Assembly (NCBI GenBank): GCA_902492455.1
Contig: CABULH010000020.1
Coordinates: forward strand, 1 to 60,601
Direction: 5' to 3'
Origin: an uncultured Oscillospiraceae bacterium
GTDB lineage: Bacteria; Bacillota; Clostridia; Oscillospirales; Acutalibacteraceae
DNA: 60,601 nt
This document shows positions 54,856-60,601 of this stretch, in pieces (within the stretch, counting starts at the first letter, position 1; each line of letters begins with the position of its first letter). The notes under the pieces were generated by a model. That model saw nothing but the letters and a program-made list of their open reading frames with translations. It did no database searches and was not told where the DNA came from. A program made the translations under genes and the position numbers.

Positions 54856-55812
54856 ATGAGCTTTGACGTTGCCGCCTTTTTGACGGCCGCACAACAAGAA
54901 CAGGAGGCCTACCGGGACGAACGGCAGGCCGAGCGCAAGGCCCTCATCGAGCAACAGGACAAAGGAATTATGGAATACACAAACGACCCCGAACAGTACG
55001 CGACCTATTTGGATGTACAGGCGCGCAATCTGCGATACAGCCCCGGCAACACGGCCCTGATTATGCAGGAAAGGCCGGAGGCAGGTGTGGTGCTCTCCAT
55101 GAAAGAATGGGGCAAGCTGGGACGCACGGTGCAGGACGCTGAACGCGCCCACGGTATCCGTATCCTCCGGCCCAAAGACTATAAAGGCACCCGGAAAACC
55201 GACCGCATATCCGAGGAAGGGGAATATTTTGAGGCCGGAGAAACCTACAGCGGCACCGGCTTTCAGGTGCAGATGGTCTACGACCTTACGCAAACCACCG
55301 GCCTGGCGTATACCCCGCCCAGCCTGATCGGACAAGACCCCGAACAGCGGGCCGTGCTGTTGCGTAATCTGCAACACGGCTGCCCTGTGCCGATCAAGCT
55401 GTCGGACAGGATACCGGACGCGGCCCGGTACGACCCACAAACCCATACCCTGTATATCCGGCCCGATCTGGATGAAAGCCTGTTTTTCTTGGCGCTGGCC
55501 GCGGAAAGCGTACAGGCCACCCTGCATAATCACGGTCAGAACTGGGATTACCGGCACGAGGATTTTGAGGCGGACGCGGCCAGTATCGGGTATATGCTCT
55601 GCCGCCGCTACGGAATAGCGGCGGAACGGCCCGAAGCTCTGTCCGGCGTGGCCGGGGTATTTGCCGCCTGCCCGGTGGAAGATCGGCGGGAAATGCTGGA
55701 CGCCAACCGGGACTTGGCCCGAAACATGGCGGAACGGCTGGAATGGGGCCTCAACCGGCAGGCGGAAAAGGGGCGGCGAACCGTGCCCGCCCGCCGTCAG
55801 GGGGCACGGTGA
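54856..55812 (+). CDS. ArdC N-terminal-domain-like protein
   Basis: A 318-residue protein. Residues 45-150 fit the ArdC N-terminal ssDNA-binding domain: RNLRYSPGNTALIMQERPEA, then MKEWGKLGRTVQDAERAHGI and FQVQMVYDLTQTTG. The second half resembles the ArdC metallopeptidase region in layout, but no HExxH zinc motif is present (AAESVQATLHNHGQNW occupies the place), so peptidase activity is unlikely. ArdC proteins protect incoming DNA from restriction; here DNA binding alone is a fair guess. AGGGGA lies nine bases before the ATG. Its stop overlaps the start of the coupling ATPase (TGATG). Confidence 0.8.
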   Translation: MSFDVAAFLTAAQQEQEAYRDERQAERKALIEQQDKGIMEYTNDPEQYATYLDVQARNLRYSPGNTALIMQERPEAGVVLSMKEWGKLGRTVQDAERAHGIRILRPKDYKGTRKTDRISEEGEYFEAGETYSGTGFQVQMVYDLTQTTGLAYTPPSLIGQDPEQRAVLLRNLQHGCPVPIKLSDRIPDAARYDPQTHTLYIRPDLDESLFFLALAAESVQATLHNHGQNWDYRHEDFEADAASIGYMLCRRYGIAAERPEALSGVAGVFAACPVEDRREMLDANRDLARNMAERLEWGLNRQAEKGRRTVPARRQGAR

Positions 55813-57572
55813 TGAAGCGGCCGAAGCCTTCCGCCCTGCTCTGGCTGTTCCCCCTCCCTTTTGTAGTTTGGGGGGCCGTTCTGCTGGCGCAGTCTTTTCC
55901 GTCCGGCGCACGGCTGCCGGAGGCGTTGGGCAATCTCGCACAGGCGCTCAAGGCCCCGTTTGCGCTCCGCTGGACGGAGCGCACCGGGGCCTTTGTGTTG
56001 GCTTCTGTGGTGCTGTATGTATTGTCCGCCTGCGCCTATCTCGCGGCGCAGAGCAACCGGAGGCCCGGCGAGGAACACGGCTCGGCCCGTTGGGGCGACC
56101 CAGCGCGGCTTTGCCGGAAATACCGCGATCACCGGGGGGAAAACAACCTCCTCTTGACCCGCCGTGTCCGGCTGGGAATGGATACCCATAAGCACCGACG
56201 CAACCTCAATGTGCTGGTGATCGGCGGCTCCGGCGCGGGCAAAACCCGGTTTTACGCCCTGCCCAATCTCATGCAAAGCAATTGCAGCTTTGTGGCAAGT
56301 GACCCCAAGGGGGAACTGCTCGCCAATACTGGGCCGCTTCTGATCGAAAAGGGGTATACCCTGCGCGTGCTCAATCTGATTCATCCGGAACAATCGGATT
56401 TTTACAATCCCTTCTACTACATCCGGGAGGACAAGGACGTGCTGCGGCTGGTGAATATGCTGATTAAAAACACGACCCCCAAGCAGAGCAAGACGGACGA
56501 CCCCTTTTGGGAAAAGGCAGAAACCGCCCTGCTCATGGCGCTGATGTTCTATTTGATCTACGAGGCCCCGCCGGAAGAACAGAACTTTGCGACCGTCATG
56601 TACCTGATCGAAAACGCCGACGTGCAGGAAGAAGAGGAGGAATCCCCCTCCGCCCTTGATCTGTTGTTTCTGGAATTGGAGGACAGGGACGCGGAACATA
56701 TCGCCGTCAAGTTTTACCGGGTATTCCAGCAAGCAGCAGGCAAGACTGCCAAAAGCATATTGGTGTCCGCCGCTGTGCGGCTGGCCCCCTTCAATCTTCC
56801 AGAAATCGCCCATATCACCAGCCGGGACAGCATGGAGATTGGGCAGACCGGTGACCGGCTCACGGCGGTGTTCTGCGTTATTCCGGACAGCGATACCAGC
56901 TTGAACTTTCTGGTCTCCCTGTTCTACTCGCAGCTTTTCAGCGAATTGTATCTGACGGCGGACAGCGCCAAGGGACGGCGGCTGAAAATCCCTGTCCGGC
57001 TGATAATGGACGAGTTTCCCAACATCCCGGTTCCGGGCGGGGATGACTTCGAGCGGATTCTCGCCACCATGCGAAGCCGGGAGATCTCGGCCAGTATCAT
57101 TATCCAGAATATGGCGCAGTTAAAGGCACTGTTTCGTGACAACTGGGAATCCATTGTCGGCCTGTGCGACAGTCTGCTGTATCTCGGCGGGAATGAACAA
57201 TCCACCCACAAGTATCTGTCCGAGCTGCTGGGCAAAGAAACCATCGAAACCAAATCCCGTGGCCTGACGCGAGGACTGCACGGCAATTCCAGTGAAAACA
57301 CCCAAAGCGCAGGGCGAGAACTGCTGACCCCGGACGAGGTTCGGCTGCTGGACAACCGCTGCGCGCTCCTGTTTGTGCGCGGCGAGCTTCCGGTGCTAGA
57401 TGAAAAATACCCGTTGGAGCAGCACCCCAATTATTGCTTGACCGAGGCTGGAGGACAGCCGCCCTACATCCACCGACCTACCGGTATCGACCAACAACCT
57501 CCCGCCAAATTGGCGGAAAGTGAAGAAACGGAGGAAATCCATGATGAAGATGAAATGGAAGAAACCCACTGA
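55812..57572 (+). CDS. Type IV coupling protein (VirD4/TraG family)
   Basis: A 586-residue inner-membrane ATPase that links the relaxosome to the secretion channel. Two N-terminal helices (about residues 8-27 and 58-80) precede the motor domain; Walker A is GGSGAGKT at about 138-145 and Walker B is LIMDEFPN near 400. Further motifs are SDPKGELL and the end motif LLTPDEVRLLDN. The tail is acidic and includes residues coded by palindrome copy 5. The ATG shares one base with the preceding stop; AGGGGG lies seven bases upstream. The Maff2 gene begins inside its last 32 bases. Confidence 0.95.
   Translation: MKRPKPSALLWLFPLPFVVWGAVLLAQSFPSGARLPEALGNLAQALKAPFALRWTERTGAFVLASVVLYVLSACAYLAAQSNRRPGEEHGSARWGDPARLCRKYRDHRGENNLLLTRRVRLGMDTHKHRRNLNVLVIGGSGAGKTRFYALPNLMQSNCSFVASDPKGELLANTGPLLIEKGYTLRVLNLIHPEQSDFYNPFYYIREDKDVLRLVNMLIKNTTPKQSKTDDPFWEKAETALLMALMFYLIYEAPPEEQNFATVMYLIENADVQEEEEESPSALDLLFLELEDRDAEHIAVKFYRVFQQAAGKTAKSILVSAAVRLAPFNLPEIAHITSRDSMEIGQTGDRLTAVFCVIPDSDTSLNFLVSLFYSQLFSELYLTADSAKGRRLKIPVRLIMDEFPNIPVPGGDDFERILATMRSREISASIIIQNMAQLKALFRDNWESIVGLCDSLLYLGGNEQSTHKYLSELLGKETIETKSRGLTRGLHGNSSENTQSAGRELLTPDEVRLLDNRCALLFVRGELPVLDEKYPLEQHPNYCLTEAGGQPPYIHRPTGIDQQPPAKLAESEETEEIHDEDEMEETH
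57497..57521. repeat. Dispersed palindrome, copy 5
   Basis: Arms ACCTCCCGCCAA and TTGGCGGAAAGT around one A, within the 3' end of the coupling-protein gene and 19 bases before the Maff2 ATG, just ahead of its GGAGG site. Confidence 0.9.
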
Positions 57573-57861
57573 CCGTACTATCAAACGCGCCTACCTCGTC
57601 GTCGCCATTACCATCGCCGCTGTCCTGCTGTGCTGTCCCATGGCACTGGCAAAGACCCCGCTGGAGAGTATCAACAGCCTGTCCGACTTCCTGTTTTCCG
57701 CGATCAAAGCCATCGGCGTTATCATCCTGCTTTTTGGGGTGGTACAGATCGGGCTTTCCATCAAATCCCACGACGCGGGACAGCGGGCCACCGGATTCCT
57801 GACGCTGCTGGGCGGGGTGATTATCGCCTTTGCCAAGGATATTCTCGATATGATAATGTAG
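57541..57861 (+). CDS. Maff2 family mobile element protein (VirB2-like)
   Basis: A 106-residue membrane protein. A basic N-terminus, a signal-like helix (YLVVAITIAAVLLCCPMALA) and two further hydrophobic segments (AIGVIILLFGVVQIGL, GFLTLLGGVIIAFA) with the family core SIKSHDAGQRATG match Maff2 proteins of Tn1549-type elements. They are thought to be the VirB2-like channel or pilin subunit. GGAGG lies six bases before the ATG. The gene starts in another frame inside the coupling-protein gene. Confidence 0.88.
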   Translation: MMKMKWKKPTDRTIKRAYLVVAITIAAVLLCCPMALAKTPLESINSLSDFLFSAIKAIGVIILLFGVVQIGLSIKSHDAGQRATGFLTLLGGVIIAFAKDILDMIM

Positions 57862-57872
57862 GCGGTGACGAC

Positions 57873-58703
57873 GTGGACAACAACTGGATTGTCGATAACC
57901 TGAACAATGCCTTTCAGACGTGGAATGAAAAGGTTGCCGAACTCTGGCAGCTCGTTGGCGAATCCCCGGAGGCCTTCAAAGGCGGTCATATCTGGCCGGT
58001 GATACAAGGAATCAACGATTCCCTGCAAGCGATTGGTTTAGGGTTGCTGGTGGTGTTTTTCGCTTTATCCATCGCCAAGGGAACGCTGAATTTTTCTGAC
58101 CTCAAGCGCCCGGAACAGGCGGTCAAATACTTTCTGCGGTTTGTGGGAGCCAAAGCCGCCGTAACCTACGGACTGTCGATTATGACGACTATATTTTCCA
58201 TCTGCGGCGGCGTGGTGTCCAGTATCGCCGGACAGATGGGCGGCATGACCGCTGTCAATCTGCCAACCGAAATGCGGGACACCATCAACAGCTTGGGATT
58301 CCTTGAATCTATCCCGTTATGGCTGGTTACGCTGCTGGGAAGCCTGTTCATCACCATTCTTTCCTTCATTTTGATATTGACCGTATACGCCCGTTTCTTC
58401 AAAATCTATATCTACTGTGCGCTGTCTCCGGTTCCGCTGGCGAGCTTTGCCGGGGAGGGCTTCAACACCGGGCAGGCGTTCATCAAGAGCTTTATCGGCG
58501 TTTGCATGGAGGGGGCGGTGATCGTGCTGGCCTGCGTGATTTTTGCGGCGTTCAGCAGCAGTCCACCGGTTCCCGACCCCACGGCCTCCGCTTTTACGAT
58601 GACATGGAAATATATTGTGGAGGTGGTATTTGACATGCTGGTGCTCGTTGGCTTGGTGAAGGGAGCAGAACATCTGGCCCGGGAAATGATGGGGCTGTTC
58701 TGA
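57873..58703 (+). CDS. VirB6/TrbL-like conjugal transfer membrane protein
   Basis: A 276-residue polytopic membrane protein. About six hydrophobic segments are seen: LGLLVVFFALSIA, AAVTYGLSIMTTIFSI, IPLWLVTLLGSLFITILSFI, YIYCALSPVPLASFAG, CMEGAVIVLACVIFAAF, VFDMLVLVGLVKGA. This arrangement and its place after Maff2 fit the VirB6/TrbL component of the transfer channel. The only in-frame start is a GTG at 57873, eleven bases after the Maff2 stop, with GGCGGTG upstream. Palindrome copy 6 begins on its TGA. Confidence 0.86.
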   Translation: MDNNWIVDNLNNAFQTWNEKVAELWQLVGESPEAFKGGHIWPVIQGINDSLQAIGLGLLVVFFALSIAKGTLNFSDLKRPEQAVKYFLRFVGAKAAVTYGLSIMTTIFSICGGVVSSIAGQMGGMTAVNLPTEMRDTINSLGFLESIPLWLVTLLGSLFITILSFILILTVYARFFKIYIYCALSPVPLASFAGEGFNTGQAFIKSFIGVCMEGAVIVLACVIFAAFSSSPPVPDPTASAFTMTWKYIVEVVFDMLVLVGLVKGAEHLAREMMGLF

Positions 58704-58727
58704 CTTCTCGACAAATTGGCGGGAGGT
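58703..58727. repeat. Dispersed palindrome, copy 6
   Basis: Arms ACTTCTCGACAA and TTGGCGGGAGGT around one A. It begins on the last base of the TGA at 58701-58703 and ends eight bases before a promoter. Two of its three departures are U-G compatible in RNA. Confidence 0.88.
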
Positions 58728-58734
58728 GGGCTGT

Positions 58735-58762
58735 TTGACACCAAAATGAGGGGGTGTATAAT
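58735..58762 (+). promoter_or_regulatory. Internal promoter before the lipoprotein gene
   Basis: TTGACA (58735-58740), 16 bases, TATAAT (58757-58762); start near 58769, a 28-base leader. It would let the surface-protein genes be read apart from the upstream transfer genes. Confidence 0.7.
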
Positions 58763-58796
58763 GATATTAGGATAATGAAAAAGGATGGTGAAGAGA

Positions 58797-59600
58797 ATGA
58801 AATCCATGAAAAAGCTGTGGCTTGGGAGCCTGTGCGCCGCCGCTCTGCTGGTATCCGCCTGTGCCAAATCCGAACCGGTTCCCATGCCGGTGGTGCTTAA
58901 CACAGAACCCGGCACGTCCGATACCAGCACGCAAGCGAGCGGCACCAAAGCAACATCAAAGGCAGCTACACAAACCGATGAACAGGGACAGATCATCACG
59001 GACAGCGGCGGACATCCGATGACCTCGGTTGTGGAGACAACTGCCGCCCTCACGGAGGCCTCGACAGATACCAACGTGCCCGGCAGTTCGGCAGTCACGG
59101 TGGGTGGGTATTCCCTCAATCCATCCGAAGCAAAGCCCGCCGCTTCTCAGCCGAGCACCACCACCCGCCGAGCGGCGGAATCCACGGCTCCTCGAAGCAC
59201 GATCCCCGCCGTCACGGCCAAGCCCACTACTACGACGTGCCCGACCACTACGGCCAAGTCCCCGGCAACGACAGAAACTCCCCAGTCCACCGACCCATGG
59301 CGGTATCCCTATGATCTATCCACTATCTATGCCGACTGTAAACAAGAAATCGAGCGGTTGGGCATGGTGTGGAAAGAGGAATTGAGGCCGGATACCCTGG
59401 GCGTATCCTGGACAGAACCAGATAAAACGGTTGTATATACCTACTTCCCTGAACAATACAGTCTCAAAGAATATGTAATGGAGGAACTGCTTCCTTTTTA
59501 CAAAAGTCAGCCCTATTCCCGGCGATTCTGTAGAATATGGCTGGAACCGCTTGAAGATACGCCCGGAGATTACAACTTGTACTTTTTAGAAGAATACTGA
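58797..59600 (+). CDS. Thr/Ser-rich lipoprotein of the conjugative element
   Basis: A 267-residue surface lipoprotein. The signal peptide ends in a lipobox (LLVSAC, Cys at about 22). Residues 35-165 are a low-complexity Thr/Ser/Pro/Ala linker with many Thr runs. The C-terminal 95 residues form a small compact domain (YADCKQEIERLGMVWKEELR, then LEPLEDTPGDYNLYFLEEY) whose family I do not recognise. It is probably a cell-surface part of the transfer apparatus or an exclusion protein. The start could also be an ATG four codons earlier (58785); 58797 fits the spacing better. Confidence 0.8.
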   Translation: MKSMKKLWLGSLCAAALLVSACAKSEPVPMPVVLNTEPGTSDTSTQASGTKATSKAATQTDEQGQIITDSGGHPMTSVVETTAALTEASTDTNVPGSSAVTVGGYSLNPSEAKPAASQPSTTTRRAAESTAPRSTIPAVTAKPTTTTCPTTTAKSPATTETPQSTDPWRYPYDLSTIYADCKQEIERLGMVWKEELRPDTLGVSWTEPDKTVVYTYFPEQYSLKEYVMEELLPFYKSQPYSRRFCRIWLEPLEDTPGDYNLYFLEEY

Positions 59601-59609
59601 TCTTCTACT

Positions 59610-59637
59610 GCCGCTCTTTTTAAGGGCGGCTTTTCCT
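59610..59637 (+). terminator. Terminator after the lipoprotein gene
   Basis: GCCGCTCTT (59610-59618) pairs with AAGGGCGGC (59622-59630), then TTTT. A second hairpin of CCGG/CCGG type follows at 59642-59671. Confidence 0.7.
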
Positions 59638-59691
59638 TAACCCGGTTTTCCATTTCTATGGAAGGCCGGTTTTCTTATATCCCAATATATA

Positions 59692-59716
59692 ACTTCCCGA
59701 CAACTTGACGGGAAGT
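59692..59716. repeat. Dispersed palindrome, copy 7
   Basis: Arms ACTTCCCGACAA and TTGACGGGAAGT around one C, followed at once by AAAGGAG and the start of the surface-protein gene. Confidence 0.9.
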
Positions 59717-59733
59717 TCAAAGGAGTAATGATA

Positions 59734-60601
59734 ATGAAACGATATGCAAAACTTATCCTATCCCTTTTGATGAGTGTAATTTTACTCGGTTCTATGATTC
59801 TGCCAAGTCTGGCCGCGTCCTATCAAAATGGCGATACTACCAAAGTAACAGTATCCGGTGTATGGGCATTTCACGGCGGTCGCCAACCGGGAGAAACCAG
59901 TTCCACCAGCAACGGCGGCAACCGCGGGAACTGCTACAACAACAGGCTATACTGGTATGAGGGCTACAGTATCGACATCCTGCAAATGGACGGGAGCAAG
60001 TATACCCCGCAATACGGCGGCAAAACCTACTTTTACTGCATACACAAATGGGTCGATTATGGCTCGGCTGATCGCCAATTTTTTCTAGATCCCAGCGGAA
60101 AAGGGGATTTAACCCGTTCACTTTATTGGCAATCTCTGTCTCTGGAAAAGCGTAAACTGCTCATGTTGGTATCCATATACGGCTTTCCGAGCAGGACACC
60201 CCAACAACTCGGCGTATCCACGGTAGACGATGCCTACGCCGCTACGCAGGCAATCATTTGGGAGATCGTCACTGGGAGAAGAAATGCAACGGGCCTTGTC
60301 AGTAACTATAAATCTGCGGGGAACGAGGACACGCCGAAAACGGCGGCGGCCAAGGACAATGCCCGATATTTTTACGAAAAATACATGTTGTACCCTTACA
60401 CGGGCAACGGCCACACGACGGGAGAGGCCACCCCGGCCCTGACCGCGTACAATCGGATACTGGCGGATGTGGCGCAGCATGATATTCTTGCCAGCTTTGC
60501 AAATTCTACGCTAACGCTGAAATGGGATGGTGCCAGCAAGACCTATAAGGGTAGCCTGACGGATAGCAATAGAATATTGAGCCATAGCTCCGTCACGTCC
60601 T
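59734..60601 (+). CDS. Thioester-domain surface adhesin (3' end outside the window)
   Basis: A secreted protein, open to the window end (289 codons). The signal peptide (KLILSLLMSVILLGSMILPS, then LAAS) is clear. Residues 85-185 carry the pattern of a thioester (TED) domain: Cys102 in FYCIHKW and Gln172 in ATQAIIWEIVTG, the pair that forms an internal Cys-Gln thioester able to bond covalently to a surface target. Such proteins usually continue with isopeptide-stabilised stalk repeats and a sortase or membrane anchor, here presumably beyond 60601. AAAGGAG lies eight bases before the ATG. Confidence 0.85.
   Translation, partial: MKRYAKLILSLLMSVILLGSMILPSLAASYQNGDTTKVTVSGVWAFHGGRQPGETSSTSNGGNRGNCYNNRLYWYEGYSIDILQMDGSKYTPQYGGKTYFYCIHKWVDYGSADRQFFLDPSGKGDLTRSLYWQSLSLEKRKLLMLVSIYGFPSRTPQQLGVSTVDDAYAATQAIIWEIVTGRRNATGLVSNYKSAGNEDTPKTAAAKDNARYFYEKYMLYPYTGNGHTTGEATPALTAYNRILADVAQHDILASFANSTLTLKWDGASKTYKGSLTDSNRILSHSSVTS

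Larger units (their letters stand above)
47020..60601. mobile_element. Integrative conjugative element of Tn1549-like type (left part)
   Basis: A large serine recombinase at the left end, then accessory genes, MobC, MOBP relaxase, PcfB/DUF3801, ArdC-like, VirD4-type ATPase, Maff2 and VirB6-like genes: the order seen in Tn1549/CTn-type elements of Firmicutes. The VirB4 ATPase, peptidase and right end should lie beyond the window. The exact left end (attL) is not visible; it must lie between the tRNA-Gln promoter (46852) and the recombinase stop (47020). No antibiotic-resistance cargo is seen in the visible part. Confidence 0.9.

Noticed and set aside
55743..55811. Longer start for the coupling protein
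   Set aside because: The extra residues overlap the ArdC-like gene in another frame and lack a membrane-protein N-terminus; the TGATG overlap with an AGGGGG site is typical of this operon.
50299..59716. CRISPR array made of the seven repeats
   Set aside because: Spacing is irregular (hundreds to thousands of bases), genes lie between the copies, and no cas genes are present.

Overview
The window looks like the chromosome of a Gram-positive anaerobe of the Clostridia, most likely an Oscillospirales/Ruminococcaceae-type bacterium. Evidence: rpoB-rpoC-L7Ae-rpsL-rpsG-fusA-tuf in one block with an L7Ae-like protein between rpoC and rpsL, as in Firmicutes; T-box leaders before alaS and leuA; SepF; a DUF6514-like protein; strong AAGGAGG ribosome binding sites; clean TTGACA/TATAAT promoters; and an integrated Tn1549-like conjugative element. 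Base composition is moderately GC-rich, with AT-richer patches near 29-31.6 kb, 47-48.7 kb and 51.2-52 kb. No species can be named.

Layout. 1-12.5 kb (minus): transcription/translation operon from rpoB to a tuf gene cut by the window start, read from a promoter at 12526-12554. 12.7-15.6 kb (plus): a MATE exporter and enolase. 15.7-18 kb (minus): membrane-anchored parvulin foldase, DUF503 and DUF1294 proteins. 18.1-23.6 kb (plus): cell-envelope cluster with a GHL10-type lipoprotein, a 1081-residue membrane-anchored protein joining a GHL10-like region to an Amidase_3 domain, and a small stand-alone Amidase_3. 23.7-28.2 kb: a 50-residue unknown protein (minus), fucO-like propanediol oxidoreductase, a REC/HD-GYP/GGDEF protein and an ADP-ribosyltransferase-like conserved hypothetical. 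28.4-31.6 kb: XRE regulator, DUF6514-like protein, two-repeat DUF305 protein and AraC regulator with effector domain. 31.7-36.6 kb (minus): tRNA-Ser(GGA), then an alaS-HIT-exonuclease-DUF2752 operon under a T-box. 36.6-38.4 kb: iron alcohol dehydrogenase divergent from a MerR regulator, with a 19-bp-spacer MerR-type promoter between. 38.5-44 kb: class B penicillin-binding protein, second MATE exporter, membrane diguanylate cyclase and aminoglycoside-phosphotransferase-fold kinase. 44-46.8 kb: leuA under a T-box, sepF, tRNA-Gln(CUG).

47-60.6 kb is the left part of an integrative conjugative element that runs off the window. A large serine recombinase faces outward at its left end. Then come accessory genes (DUF3991/toprim, DUF7768-like, DUF3560, one unknown), a structured oriT candidate, MobC, MOBP relaxase, a doubled PcfB/DUF3801 protein, an ArdC-like protein, VirD4-type coupling ATPase, Maff2 protein, VirB6/TrbL-like membrane protein, a Thr/Ser-rich lipoprotein, and the start of a secreted thioester-domain adhesin. 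The genes are tightly coupled by overlaps.

The most striking unexplained signal is a family of seven near-identical 25-nt palindromes confined to this element (50.3-59.7 kb). Four begin on the last base of a stop codon and most sit just before the next ribosome binding site; one lies inside the relaxase gene. They may form an RNA- or DNA-level control system for the transfer operon.
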